A program made the position numbers and the translations under genes. A DNA stretch of 64,000 bases from Viridibacillus arenosi (lineage in GTDB: Bacteria > Bacillota > Bacilli > Bacillales_A > Planococcaceae), in the NCBI RefSeq assembly GCF_001955655.1, contig NZ_MSPW01000010.1:97978-161977 (forward strand), written 5' to 3'. This document shows positions 43,324 to 53,111 of this stretch, piece after piece. A model generated the notes under the pieces. It ran no database searches. It was not told where the DNA came from and worked only from the letters and a program-made list of their open reading frames with translations. How positions within the stretch are numbered: the first letter of the stretch is position 1; each line of letters starts with the position of its first letter.

Positions 43324-44148
43324 TTAGTTTGACCTTGGATCTAAAATATCTCGGATTGCATTACTTAACATATAAAACCCTAATACCATGAATGTAATGG
43401 CAATGCCAGGCGCATAAGTGTACCATGGTGCACTTTTCAGAAAAGCTTGAGAGTCTTTTAACATCCGGCCCCAACTAGGATCTGGCGGTTTAACCCCTAG
43501 TCCTAAATAACTTAGTGCAGCTTCAGCCAACATTGCTACTCCAAAGCTAACAGATGCCGCTACTATCAAAGGTGACGAAACATTAGGTAGTATATGACGG
43601 AACATAATTTTGAATGGTTTTACCCCGATTAACTTTGCTGATAAAACATACTCGTATTCTTTGTGTTGTACAAAACCACTACGAGCAATTCGGGCAATAC
43701 TAGGAATGGCGATTAATCCAAGTGCAATCGATGTATTAACAATCCCTGAACCAAACACAGCTACTAGCATTAATGCCAGAATAATCCCTGGAAAAGCCAT
43801 TAAAGCATCCATGATTCTCATGAAAACCTCATCTACCCAGCCACCAACATATCCAGCTATCCCACCAATAAGTGTTCCAAAGACAACACCAATCATTACC
43901 GTTAATGTGCCTACAAAAAAGGCTGTTTGAGTGCCTTTCATAATGCGACTGAAGATATCTCTGCCGAATTCATCGGTTCCAAACCAATTCTCACTATTTG
44001 GTCCCTTTAACTTATTAGCGACATTCATAGCAGTTACATCATGTGGCGTATAGAAAAAACTCACGATCATTAATAGAAGAAAAGATATCAAAATGAAGAG
44101 GCCAATTATTAAATTAATATTTTTAGCATTACCCATTAATGTTTTCAT
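43324..44148 (-). CDS. Dpp-type ABC importer permease (DppC-like)
   Basis: 274 residues. The N-terminal TM and GTDEFGRDIFSR segment are diagnostic of DppC/OppC. The EAA loop reads YVLSAKLIGVKPFKIMFRHIL. The C-terminus ends MVLGFYMLSNAIRDILDPR. It is the last gene of the ten-gene operon, 10 bases after the DppB-like gene and just before the 43273-43311 terminator. Confidence 0.93.
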   Translation of the reverse strand: MKTLMGNAKNINLIIGLFILISFLLLMIVSFFYTPHDVTAMNVANKLKGPNSENWFGTDEFGRDIFSRIMKGTQTAFFVGTLTVMIGVVFGTLIGGIAGYVGGWVDEVFMRIMDALMAFPGIILALMLVAVFGSGIVNTSIALGLIAIPSIARIARSGFVQHKEYEYVLSAKLIGVKPFKIMFRHILPNVSSPLIVAASVSFGVAMLAEAALSYLGLGVKPPDPSWGRMLKDSQAFLKSAPWYTYAPGIAITFMVLGFYMLSNAIRDILDPRSN

Positions 44149-44158
44149 ATGGCCCTCC

Positions 44159-45100
44159 TTAATTTAACCTTATTCTTGGGTCTAAGACAGAATATAAAAT
44201 ATCTACGAAGAAATTGATAAATACTACTACAAATGTGATGTACATTACGATACCTTGTACTAACGGAAAATCACGATATCCAATCGAAGTGATTAATAAT
44301 TGGCCAATTCCTGGAAGAGCAAAAACCTGTTCTACAATAATTGTTCCTGCAACAACTTCAGCTGTTATTAATCCGAATATCGTTAATATTGGAATCATCG
44401 AATTTCTTAAAACATGTTTATACATTACAAACTTTTCTGTAATTCCCTTACTACGTATTGTTCGAACATAATCCAACCTTAGCTGTTCCAATATCGCATT
44501 CCTAACATAGCGGAATTTTACAGCGATTTGAGGAATAGCAATTGTCAGCGCAGGTAATAATATTGCACCTAACGCCCCTGCTATACTTTCTGTCCAAGGT
44601 ACATACCCACTAATTGAGAAGAAACTAAAATTCATTCCTAGGTATAAGATTAATAACATTCCCAACCAGAAAGAAGGGATAGCCATCCCTACCTGAGTGA
44701 TGGAAGAAAATACAACATCACTCATTTTATTTTGTCTTTTTGCAACAAAAATTCCTAAAGGGATAGCCACAATTATTACAATAAGCAGTGTAATCGCAGC
44801 TAATGAAATCGTGACCGGTAAGCGATCCATGAGCAATTCTTTTACTGGCATAGAAAATCGTATCGATTCTCCTAAATCACCTGTAACTAAACCTTTTGCC
44901 CACTCAAAGTATTGAACATAAAGCGGTTGGTCCAAGCCGAGTTCTTTTCTTAGTGTCTCTACTTGCACTTCATCTGCCTCTGTTCCTAACATTGTACGAA
45001 TCGGATCACCCGGTAAAATTTGAAAAACTGCAAAAGTGATAAAAGATACCATTGCCATTGTCACAACAAATAATATAATTCTTCGGATGATATAGGCCAT
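44159..45100 (-). CDS. Dpp-type ABC importer permease (DppB-like)
   Basis: 313 residues starting MAYIIRRIILFVVTM, with FQILPGDPIRTMLG, an EAA loop (YVRTIRSKGITEKFVMYKHVLRNSM) and the ending DILYSVLDPRIRLN. Six TM helices are expected. It lies 15 bases after the binding-protein gene. The subunits are about as diverged from the OppB/C set at 18-20 kb as different substrate groups usually are, so the two importers are separate systems. Confidence 0.93.
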   Translation of the reverse strand: MAYIIRRIILFVVTMAMVSFITFAVFQILPGDPIRTMLGTEADEVQVETLRKELGLDQPLYVQYFEWAKGLVTGDLGESIRFSMPVKELLMDRLPVTISLAAITLLIVIIVAIPLGIFVAKRQNKMSDVVFSSITQVGMAIPSFWLGMLLILYLGMNFSFFSISGYVPWTESIAGALGAILLPALTIAIPQIAVKFRYVRNAILEQLRLDYVRTIRSKGITEKFVMYKHVLRNSMIPILTIFGLITAEVVAGTIIVEQVFALPGIGQLLITSIGYRDFPLVQGIVMYITFVVVFINFFVDILYSVLDPRIRLN

Positions 45101-45115
45101 GTCTATTCTTCCCCT

Positions 45116-46654
45116 CTATTCAGTAAACTTCACTTCTGACATGTCGTGGAACCAGAATGGATAACTTTTTAGTCCTTCAATTTTTTTATTTGCAGCCCAT
45201 AGCACTTGATAGTCAGCAATATATACTGCAGTAGATTGTTCACTTAAAATTTCTTGAGCACGTTTATACATCTCAATTTGTTTTTTCTGATCCGTTTCTT
45301 TTAATACATCTGCCATGACTTTATCAAACTCTTTATTGTTGAATCGGAAGAAGTTTTCTTTGTCATTTGTAGAAATATAATCATTTAAGATTTCATATGC
45401 TGACGGTTTACCCGTTAAATCAATTGTTGTCATTTCATAATCTCTTCCAAAATACACACGCTCTAGCCAAATTCCCCACTCTACGACTTCAATCTCAACA
45501 TCGATGCCAATTTCTTTTAAGTTTTCAGCAGCAATTTGAGCGATATTTGAGTACATGTCATTATGTGAAGATACTGTGATTTTTGTTTTAAAACCTTTTG
45601 GATAACCTGCTTCAGACAATAACTTTTTAGCTTTGTTAATGTCACGTGCATAGACATCTTGTAATCCGTCAAGATAGTAATCTCCCATTGCTGGACTCAT
45701 ATTAGAACCAAGACGAGTAGCGTATCCAGAATAGACAGAATCAATAACATCCTGTTTGTTAATAGCGATATTGATAGCTTGACGAACTTTTACATCATTA
45801 AATGGCTTTTTTTCTTCATTAAACGTAATGACTAAGGCTGAGTTGTTATTTTGGTGACTGATGTTAAAATCATTTTCAACCTCAGATAATCGGTGTCCAC
45901 GAACTCCTGTTAAATCTACTTCTTTAGCTATCAAACTCATTACTGCAGAGTTATCATCTGATTGGAATGCGAATGTTACCTTATCTAGATAAGGTATGTT
46001 CTCTTGCCAGTAATCCGAATTTTTTTCTAAAACTAAATTCGATCCCGGTGTATACTTAACAAATTTGAATGGGCCAGTTCCAATTGGATTTTCATTTTGT
46101 TTGCCATCATTATCTTTAGGTACGATTGCAGATTGTAAAGCCGTTAGAGAATAAAGGAAATTAGAATTTGGCTCTTTAAGCTTAATAACAACTGTAGACT
46201 CATCAGGAGCATTTACAGATTCTACATTGCCAAAGTTACCTGAAAGAGGCTTGCCATTTTTTGTCCCCATTAGGTGCTCAAATGTATAGAGGATATCATC
46301 TACTTTTAAGACGCTACCGTTATGGAATTTTACATTTTGTCGGATTTTGAATGTATAAGTCAAACCATCTTTTGATAATTCATAGCTTTCAGCAATTGCT
46401 GGTTTTAATGACCCGTCCGTTTCTGGAGCAAATAACCCTTCGAACATATTTAGAATCATTTGAAATGAAATGGAAGCTGTAGCTAAATGCGGGTCAAGAA
46501 AGTCAGGATCATCATTTACCCTTACTTTGATTTCTTGTGTTTTCCCGTTACCTGAACTACCCTCTCCGCTTTCTTTTCCTCCCGAACAAGCACTGATTAA
46601 AAACATACAGACAACAATCATTGCGACAATCATTAGCCTCTTTGTACTCTTCAT
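45116..46654 (-). CDS. Extracellular solute-binding lipoprotein (DppA-like)
   Basis: 512 residues from the ATG at 46654; a TTG two codons upstream is nearer the AGGGGG site and remains possible. The signal peptide ends in the lipobox LISAC. A Gly/Ser/Glu linker precedes the SBP_bac_5 domain, with GTGPFKFVKYTPGS and KPFNDVKVRQAINIA. It sits between the S58 hydrolase gene and the permeases. In the pantothenate hypothesis it would bind pantothenate, pantetheine or a beta-alanyl compound; family members also bind dipeptides. Confidence 0.92.
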   Translation of the reverse strand: MKSTKRLMIVAMIVVCMFLISACSGGKESGEGSSGNGKTQEIKVRVNDDPDFLDPHLATASISFQMILNMFEGLFAPETDGSLKPAIAESYELSKDGLTYTFKIRQNVKFHNGSVLKVDDILYTFEHLMGTKNGKPLSGNFGNVESVNAPDESTVVIKLKEPNSNFLYSLTALQSAIVPKDNDGKQNENPIGTGPFKFVKYTPGSNLVLEKNSDYWQENIPYLDKVTFAFQSDDNSAVMSLIAKEVDLTGVRGHRLSEVENDFNISHQNNNSALVITFNEEKKPFNDVKVRQAINIAINKQDVIDSVYSGYATRLGSNMSPAMGDYYLDGLQDVYARDINKAKKLLSEAGYPKGFKTKITVSSHNDMYSNIAQIAAENLKEIGIDVEIEVVEWGIWLERVYFGRDYEMTTIDLTGKPSAYEILNDYISTNDKENFFRFNNKEFDKVMADVLKETDQKKQIEMYKRAQEILSEQSTAVYIADYQVLWAANKKIEGLKSYPFWFHDMSEVKFTE

Positions 46655-46687
46655 GTTCAAATAGCCCCCTCTTTGAATAAAGATATT

Positions 46688-47677
46688 TTATGTCGGCATT
46701 TCCAAATTCTTTTTGCTGTTGTAGCTTTGATAGCTTGGTACACCTTTAACCTCATTTGCAGCTTTAATAGCAACGATTATAGCTTCTTCCATTGCTTTTG
46801 CTGCCATATTACCTACGAAATCTACTGGATAAGACTCTCCTCCAGTAGCTAGCACGAAAACCGTATCCCCATCCAACATAGTATGTACTGGGAAAATGGT
46901 TCTAGCTAAGGCATTTTGAGTAATTTGAGCAACCTTTTTTGCTTCTGCTTTTGTTAATTTTGCATTGACTGCTACTAATCCAATTGTTGTATTAGATCCG
47001 GGTAGGGCATTACCTGATAAATTTTCTTCTATAAACTTAAGGCTATCAATAATAAGCCCTGTATTAGCATCGATTGGACCTGCTAGTATTTCTCTCGTCA
47101 GTGGATCCCTGACATCTCCAACCGCATTAACAGCAACTAGTGCACCTACAACGAAACCATTTTCTAATTCTATTGAAGTACTACCTAGACCACCTTTCAT
47201 GCAATGTTCCGGTCCTGTAATCTTCCCCACTGTAGCACCACAACCAGCTCCTACATTTCCAAAAGAGAAAATTCCCTTCTTGGCTTGCGTGGCCGCCTCG
47301 TAGCCCATTTTTTTATCGGGGCGAATATTTGGGCTACCAATTTGTAGATCAAAAAGCACTGCACCCGGAACAATTGGTACTTTTGCGACACCGACATCAA
47401 GTCCAACGCCTTGTTCTTCAAGATATTGCATAACACCTGAAGCTGCATCTAAACCGTATGCACTTCCACCCGATAAGCAAATACCATGAACTTCTTCAAT
47501 TCTATTAATTGGATCAAGTAAATCTGTTTCTCGAGTACCTGGGGCTGATCCTCTTACGTCTACCCCACAAACAGCCCCACCTTCTGCAAGGATAATCGTG
47601 CACCCTGTTAATGCTTCTATATTTTCTACGTTACCAACCTTAATACCTGGTACATCTGTTATATTGCCAAAGCTCAT
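46688..47677 (-). CDS. S58 (DmpA/BapA-type) N-terminal nucleophile hydrolase
   Basis: 329 residues from the ATG at 47677, with AAGGAGG upstream. It matches the DmpA-like fold: ITDVPGIKVGNVE near the N-terminus, the GGSAYGLDAASGVM loop, and the self-cleavage region GSNTTIGLV, with N229/T230 the predicted processing site exposing the Thr nucleophile. Known members are aminopeptidases, D-esterases and beta-aminopeptidases working through an acyl-enzyme. No signal peptide, so it acts in the cytosol on imported substrate. It lies between the ATPase genes and the binding-protein gene. A candidate pantothenase or beta-alanyl amidase (inference). Confidence 0.88.
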   Translation of the reverse strand: MSFGNITDVPGIKVGNVENIEALTGCTIILAEGGAVCGVDVRGSAPGTRETDLLDPINRIEEVHGICLSGGSAYGLDAASGVMQYLEEQGVGLDVGVAKVPIVPGAVLFDLQIGSPNIRPDKKMGYEAATQAKKGIFSFGNVGAGCGATVGKITGPEHCMKGGLGSTSIELENGFVVGALVAVNAVGDVRDPLTREILAGPIDANTGLIIDSLKFIEENLSGNALPGSNTTIGLVAVNAKLTKAEAKKVAQITQNALARTIFPVHTMLDGDTVFVLATGGESYPVDFVGNMAAKAMEEAIIVAIKAANEVKGVPSYQSYNSKKNLEMPT

Positions 47678-47713
47678 GAACACGCCTCCTTGAACTGTTT
47701 TCGAAATATTCAA

Positions 47714-48751
47714 TCAATTTAGTTTGGTTAATTCGAGAACTTTACTTTCTGCATTCGAAAACTTTTTATTATCTTCTTGTGAATATAGATGGCAGGCAAC
47801 TTGCTGTCCGATTTCTATATGAATAAGTTCAGGACGTTCAACTTTACAACGATCAAACGCCTTCGGACATCTCGTATGAAACGCACAGCCCGTTGGAGGG
47901 TCAGATGGACTTGGAGGTTCTCCGCTTAGCTCAATTTTCTCCCTTTTCTTTTCGAAATTCACTACAGGAATTGCAGATAATAATGCCTGAGTATATGGAT
48001 GTAGCGGATTATTATAAATATCATGCTTAGGTCCGATTTCAACAATTCTTCCTAAATACATAACACCTACACGATCGCTAATGTGTTTCACAACACTTAA
48101 GTCATGAGAAATAAATAAATAAGTCAAATTGAATTCTTCTTGTAGATCCAACATTAAGTTCAACACTTGCGATTGCACAGATACATCGAGTGCTGATACA
48201 GGCTCATCGGCAATAATAAATTTCGGATTCATCGACAATGCTCTAGCAATACCAATGCGCTGTCTTTGTCCTCCAGAAAATTCATGAGGAAATTTTGCGA
48301 GCGCTTCTTTTGGTAAGCCTACTTTTTCAATTAAACTCTCTACTTTTTTAGTTCTTTCAGCTTTTGATAAGATCTTCTGAACAGCTATAGGCTCTCCTAC
48401 AAGTTGTTCCACACGCATTCTTGGATTCAAAGAAGCGAACGGGTCTTGAAAAACCATTTGCATATGTTGACGATGGTTTTGTAGTTGACGATTCCCTAAA
48501 TGTTCTAGATGATTTCCTTCAAAAATGATTTCACCATCAGTAGGTTCAGTTAAACGTAGGATGGTTCTTCCTAAAGTGGATTTACCAGAACCTGACTCTC
48601 CTACAATCCCTAAAGTTTCACCTTTGAATACATCAAAACTAATATCATCGACTGCTTTTACAAGTCCTGCTTTCCCTTTAAAAAGAGTACCTTTAATCGG
48701 AAAATAGGTTTTTAAATGCTTTATCTCAAGTATTTTTTCTCTCTCGCTCAT
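47714..48751 (-). CDS. Dpp-type ABC importer ATPase (DppF-like)
   Basis: 345 residues with GESGSGKST, EFSGGQRQR and FIIADEP motifs, and a C-terminal TFHTRCPKAFDRC-type cysteine pair. A charged tail beyond it is slightly longer than usual. Its ATG overlaps the TGA of the DppD-like gene as ATGA, so the two are translationally coupled. It is followed, 36 bases on, by the S58 hydrolase. Confidence 0.93.
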   Translation of the reverse strand: MSEREKILEIKHLKTYFPIKGTLFKGKAGLVKAVDDISFDVFKGETLGIVGESGSGKSTLGRTILRLTEPTDGEIIFEGNHLEHLGNRQLQNHRQHMQMVFQDPFASLNPRMRVEQLVGEPIAVQKILSKAERTKKVESLIEKVGLPKEALAKFPHEFSGGQRQRIGIARALSMNPKFIIADEPVSALDVSVQSQVLNLMLDLQEEFNLTYLFISHDLSVVKHISDRVGVMYLGRIVEIGPKHDIYNNPLHPYTQALLSAIPVVNFEKKREKIELSGEPPSPSDPPTGCAFHTRCPKAFDRCKVERPELIHIEIGQQVACHLYSQEDNKKFSNAESKVLELTKLN

Positions 48752-49779
48752 TCTACAGCTCCCCCTTCACTAGCATAGAGGTGGCATCTAACTTTATGGT
48801 TATTTTCGATTTCTAAAAGTCGAGGTATTTCTTCTAGGCATTTTGCCATTGCATGCGTGCATCGTGCTGCAAAACGACATCCTTTTGGAAATAAATGTGC
48901 AGGCGGTACATTCCCAGGTATTGATTCTAACCTTTTTAAGTCCACATCAATATTTGGAATTGTCCTTAATAATGCTGTTGTATAGGGATGCTTCGTTTTC
49001 AAGAAGAGATCTCTAACAGGTGCCTCTTCAACAATTTGCCCTCCATACATGACAAGCACCCTGTCTGCAGTTTCGGCTACAACACCCATATCGTGCGTGA
49101 TGAGTAATATAGAAGATCCAAATTGTTCTTTCATATCAATCATTAAATTAAGAATTTGAGCTTGAACCGTTACATCTAGTGCAGTTGTCGGTTCATCTGC
49201 AATGAGTAGTTTCGGGTTATTGGACATTGCAATGGCAATCATAACCCGTTGTCTCATTCCACCTGATAATTGATGTGGATATTCTTTAATAATTTTTTCT
49301 GCTCTAGCAAATCCAACGATTTTCAATAAATCGACAGCTTTTTCGTAAGCTTCTTTTTTCTTTAATTTTTGATGTTTCATTAACGATTCGACGATTTGAT
49401 TTCCAATCGTAAAAACTGGATCTAAAGAGGTCATTGGTTCTTGGAAAATCATACCTATCTCATTTCCTCGAACTTTCGTCATGTCATCTTCTGACAGCGA
49501 AAGTAAATCTCTTCCTTCAAGGGATATAGAACCTTCTACAATCTCACCTGGTGGACTAGGAATAAGTCTCATTATGGACAATGACGTGATACTCTTGCCG
49601 CTGCCAGACTCTCCAACTAACGCTACGGTTTCACCTTTTTTTATGGCAAAACTTACATCATCTACTGCTTTAGCTATTTTACCTTTTCCTATATGGAAAT
49701 AAGTTTTTAACCCTTTGACTTCTAATAGTTGATCATTTGTACTTTTTGAAGGTTCAATGTGTAGTTGTGGACTTTCCAT
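48748..49779 (-). CDS. Dpp-type ABC importer ATPase (DppD-like)
   Basis: 343 residues. GESGSGKSI Walker A, HQLSGGMRQR signature, LLIADEPTTALDVTVQAQ Walker B region, and a C-terminal FAARCTHAMAKC cysteine cluster. It lies 21 bases after the aldehyde dehydrogenase, showing that uptake genes and oxidative enzymes share a transcript. Confidence 0.93.
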   Translation of the reverse strand: MESPQLHIEPSKSTNDQLLEVKGLKTYFHIGKGKIAKAVDDVSFAIKKGETVALVGESGSGKSITSLSIMRLIPSPPGEIVEGSISLEGRDLLSLSEDDMTKVRGNEIGMIFQEPMTSLDPVFTIGNQIVESLMKHQKLKKKEAYEKAVDLLKIVGFARAEKIIKEYPHQLSGGMRQRVMIAIAMSNNPKLLIADEPTTALDVTVQAQILNLMIDMKEQFGSSILLITHDMGVVAETADRVLVMYGGQIVEEAPVRDLFLKTKHPYTTALLRTIPNIDVDLKRLESIPGNVPPAHLFPKGCRFAARCTHAMAKCLEEIPRLLEIENNHKVRCHLYASEGGAVE

Positions 49780-49800
49780 AAGTTCACCTCAATTTCAAGT

Positions 49801-51246
49801 TCAAATCGAAAACTTCACTGCTATGTTTTTCACTTGGGTGTAGTTTCTTAATGCGATGAAACCTTTCTCTCTTCCAATCCCACTTTTTTTATACCCACCA
49901 AAAGGCATCTGTACTCCTCCTGCAGCACCATAATTATTGATAAATACTTGGCCAGATTTCACCTTGGATGCAACATAATGAGCGACGTCTATATTTCGAG
50001 TCCAAATACCAGCGACCAGTCCATAATCCGTGCTATTCGCCAATGCTATTGCTTCTTCAATTGTTTCAAAAGTGAAAACTGTTAATACCGGTCCAAAAAT
50101 CTCTTCCTTTGCTAGTGGATGATTATTGTCCAGCCCGTCTATAATAGTTGGTTGAATATAATAGCCACCTTCAGAACCACTAATAGTAACTGATTCTCCA
50201 CCAGCGATTATATTCCCTGCTGGCTTTGCATCCTGTATCTTGTTAATAATTTGATCGAATTGCTTTTTATTTAAAATTGGTCCAATTTCTCTGTCATCAA
50301 TACCTGGACCAATCGTCAATTCATTAAACTTAGCTGTTAATTTCCGTAAAAAATGGTCTTTATATTTTTCTTCAATAAGTAATCGAGACCCCGCAGAACA
50401 TGTTTGCCCAGCATTTTGAATAATGGCTCTAACTATTCCTTCAAGAGCTAACTCTTCATTTGCATCAGCAAATACGATGTTTGGAGATTTACCACCAAGC
50501 TCAAGCGTCACGGGTACGACGTTTTCTGCAGCGGCTTTCATTACAGAAATACCTGTGTTAACGGAGCCCGTAAAGGTAATATGGTGAATTCCTGGATGTC
50601 CCGCTAACGGCCCACCGACATCAGCACCTAGACCTGTAACATGTTGAAATATTCCTTTAGGTAATTCACTTTCTGCAAACCATTCTGCAATTGCATGTGT
50701 AGTAAGAGGCGTATCTTCTGCACTTTTTACAATAACAGCATTCCCTGTAGCAATTGCTGCAGCAACACTTCTCGCAGTGATTTGAAGAGGATAATTCCAA
50801 GGGACAATATGTGCTGTAACGCCAACTGGCTCTAAGACAGTCGCATTTAATATCCCCTCTTCAATCGGTATCGTATCTCCCATTACTTTATCTGCTGCTC
50901 CACCGTAAAATTCAAAGTATCTAGCGGCCGCTTCTACATCAGCTTTGGCTTGTGAAATTGGTTTCCCTACATCTTCACACTCCCACTTACTCCATTGCTC
51001 AGCATTATTTCTAATATGCGCTGCAAGCCTAACTAACAGTTGCCCTCGTTCATAAGGCTTTACCTTTTTCCATTCATCGCTTTCAAACGCCACTTGGGCT
51101 GCGTGCACTGCTTCATCCACATGTTCTTTTTTACCTTTAACTATCTCAGCAATCAGTTCTCCATTTGATGGATTGAAGACTGGTAACCACTCATTAGAGT
51201 CGTCACCAACCCATTTTCCATTGATTAGCATTGAAATCCGTTTCAT
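49801..51246 (-). CDS. NAD(P)-dependent aldehyde dehydrogenase
   Basis: 481 residues from the ATG at 51246; GTG at 51255 and ATG at 51231 are alternatives. The catalytic Cys lies in QNAGQTCSAGSR, the general-base Glu in VTLELGGKSPN, and the cofactor loop in VPWNYPLQI and FTGSVNTG. It is the ordinary hydrolytic type, unlike the CoA-acylating mmsA at 40025-41491. It lies between the SDR gene and the importer ATPases. Proposed role in this operon: oxidation of aldopantoate (2-hydroxy-3,3-dimethyl-4-oxobutanoate) to 3,3-dimethylmalate (inference from pathway order). Confidence 0.92.
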   Translation of the reverse strand: MKRISMLINGKWVGDDSNEWLPVFNPSNGELIAEIVKGKKEHVDEAVHAAQVAFESDEWKKVKPYERGQLLVRLAAHIRNNAEQWSKWECEDVGKPISQAKADVEAAARYFEFYGGAADKVMGDTIPIEEGILNATVLEPVGVTAHIVPWNYPLQITARSVAAAIATGNAVIVKSAEDTPLTTHAIAEWFAESELPKGIFQHVTGLGADVGGPLAGHPGIHHITFTGSVNTGISVMKAAAENVVPVTLELGGKSPNIVFADANEELALEGIVRAIIQNAGQTCSAGSRLLIEEKYKDHFLRKLTAKFNELTIGPGIDDREIGPILNKKQFDQIINKIQDAKPAGNIIAGGESVTISGSEGGYYIQPTIIDGLDNNHPLAKEEIFGPVLTVFTFETIEEAIALANSTDYGLVAGIWTRNIDVAHYVASKVKSGQVFINNYGAAGGVQMPFGGYKKSGIGREKGFIALRNYTQVKNIAVKFSI

Positions 51247-51267
51247 CTTCTTCACAACCTCTCTTCA

Positions 51268-52014
51268 TTACAGGCCTCTTCCGCCATCCACATTCAATGT
51301 TGCCCCTGTTACAATTTTCGCTCGATCGGATAATAAGTAAGTAACTGCATTCGCGATATCTTCAGGCTCGATTAATTCACCAAGAGGAACACTTTTTCTA
51401 AATACTTCCTCTTTGACGGTGCTGATATCAGCATCTTTGGCAGCAAATTGACCTAGCATTTTGGTATCCGCTGGCCCTGGATTAATGGTATTTACTCTAA
51501 TGGAATAAGGCGCCAATTCGATAGCCATTGCTCTTGAAAAACTTTCTGCTGCGCCTTTTGAAGCAATATATGACTGTAAACCTGGTCGTGGTCTTACAGC
51601 TGAAATCGATGCAATTATGACAATTGATCCTTGGCGATTCGGTTTCATATATTTGACTGCTTCCTTACATGAAATGAAAAGACTAGTCGCATTAATATCC
51701 ATGAGTTTATGCCATTGACTCAATGTCACATCTTCAATAGGCGTTGCTGCTTGAGCAATACCAATCGCATTTACCAAGCCATCAATTTTTCCGAAGTCCT
51801 TGTGAACTTGAAAGAAAATTTCAGCAATCTGTTCTTCATCTAAGACACTCGCTGCATGTGTGTGAAGATTAGGATGTTGAATTGATTGTAATGATTCAGT
51901 TGATAAATCAACCCCAATAACATACGCTCCTAGTTCGAGCAGTTGAGAAACAATTGCTTTCCCCATTCCTCCACCAGCACCTGTCACAACTATAACTTTA
52001 TTGTTTAAGTCCAT
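51268..52014 (-). CDS. Short-chain dehydrogenase/reductase (SDR)
   Basis: 248 residues, a classical SDR. The cofactor motif TGAGGGMGKA is at residues 11-20, the NAIGIAQ segment corresponds to NNAG, the catalytic Ser is in IIASISAV, and YIASKGA gives Tyr-x-x-x-Lys. It ends in VDGGRGL. The gene start overlaps the end of the dehydrogenase gene at 52005 by 10 bases, so they are coupled. Proposed role: oxidation of the primary alcohol of D-pantoate to an aldehyde (inference). SDRs use many alcohols, so the substrate needs the context. Confidence 0.92.
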   Translation of the reverse strand: MDLNNKVIVVTGAGGGMGKAIVSQLLELGAYVIGVDLSTESLQSIQHPNLHTHAASVLDEEQIAEIFFQVHKDFGKIDGLVNAIGIAQAATPIEDVTLSQWHKLMDINATSLFISCKEAVKYMKPNRQGSIVIIASISAVRPRPGLQSYIASKGAAESFSRAMAIELAPYSIRVNTINPGPADTKMLGQFAAKDADISTVKEEVFRKSVPLGELIEPEDIANAVTYLLSDRAKIVTGATLNVDGGRGL

Positions 52015-53111
52015 ATTTTCGACTCCTCATTCTCTTTAAGAGCATACTGTTCTATTATTTTCGCTGAGATGGCTGAACCCATTTGTGCCGTTGTAGCATT
52101 CCCACCAATATCTGCTGTTTTTATCTTCCCTTCAAGGAGTACCAGTTCAATCGCATTTATTATTTTTGTTGAAAGATCTTCTCTCCCTAGATGGTCAAGC
52201 ATTAAAGCTGCTGACCAAATCTGCGCTATTGGATTAGCGATTCCCTTCCCTGCAATATCCGGTGCAGAGCCGTGAACAGGTTCAAACATAGAAGGAAACT
52301 GTTTTTCTGGATTAATGTTTGCTGAAGGAGAAAGGCCTAACCCCCCGACAATTCCTGAACCAAGATCTGATAAAATATCACCAAATAAATTGGAAGCGAC
52401 TACAACTTCGAATGATTGTGGTCGTTGTACGAAATATGCAACTAGAGCATCAATATAAATCGATTCTAATATAAGGTTTTGATACTCGTTTTTTACTATT
52501 CTCTTAACATGTTCATCCCAAAGTTTCATAGAATGGATGATTGCGTTAGACTTCGTAGCACTCGTAACTTTCTTTTTACCATTTTTCTCTGCATATTCAC
52601 ATGCAGCTTTAACGATTCTTTCAATACCCGCTGTAGTCATAATAGTATTTTGAATGGCCATCTCTGATTGTTGAGACTCAAACATACGACCGCCACTATT
52701 TGAATATTCACCTTCTGCATTTTCACGGAAAATGACAAAATCGATATCATCCCCATTGCTAAGTGGTGATGTTATGCCAGGTAATGATTTCACAGGTCTA
52801 AAGTTTACATATTGCTGGAATTGCTTACGAATTGGCATTATTAATTCCCATATTGTTATGTCATCTGGTACTCTAGCATCACCAATAGCACCAAATAAAA
52901 TAGCGTTATAGCTTTGTAGTGTTACAAGCCCATCCTCCGGCATCATTCTTCCATGTTCCAAATAATAATCCGAACTCCACTCGAAATTTTCCTTATGCAA
53001 CACAAAATTCTGTTCATGTTCTTCGAGGACAGACAACACCTTTAATGCTTCCTCCATTACTTCAACACCAATTCCATCTCCAGGAATTACCGCAATTTTA
53101 AATTCAGTCAT
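52005..53111 (-). CDS. Isocitrate/isopropylmalate-family oxidative decarboxylase (tartrate/D-malate DH-like)
   Basis: 368 residues of the beta-decarboxylating dehydrogenase family. IAVIPGDGIGVEV opens the fold, then RENAEGEYSNSGGR, the Lys of SATKSNAI, the Asp set of VASNLFGDILSDLG and the EPVHGSAPDIAGKG signature. The substrate-recognition region resembles tartrate/D-malate dehydrogenases, not isopropylmalate dehydrogenase, as far as can be judged by eye. The family oxidises 2-hydroxy acids with a beta-carboxylate and removes CO2, exactly the chemistry needed for 3,3-dimethylmalate to 2-oxoisovalerate. It overlaps the M20 gene by 8 bases. Confidence 0.92.
   Translation of the reverse strand: MTEFKIAVIPGDGIGVEVMEEALKVLSVLEEHEQNFVLHKENFEWSSDYYLEHGRMMPEDGLVTLQSYNAILFGAIGDARVPDDITIWELIMPIRKQFQQYVNFRPVKSLPGITSPLSNGDDIDFVIFRENAEGEYSNSGGRMFESQQSEMAIQNTIMTTAGIERIVKAACEYAEKNGKKKVTSATKSNAIIHSMKLWDEHVKRIVKNEYQNLILESIYIDALVAYFVQRPQSFEVVVASNLFGDILSDLGSGIVGGLGLSPSANINPEKQFPSMFEPVHGSAPDIAGKGIANPIAQIWSAALMLDHLGREDLSTKIINAIELVLLEGKIKTADIGGNATTAQMGSAISAKIIEQYALKENEESKIWT

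Noticed and set aside
43324..49779. Ordinary dipeptide importer only
   Set aside because: Possible from family alone, but it shares one transcript with an SDR, aldehyde dehydrogenase and malate-type dehydrogenase, which have no role in simple peptide use.
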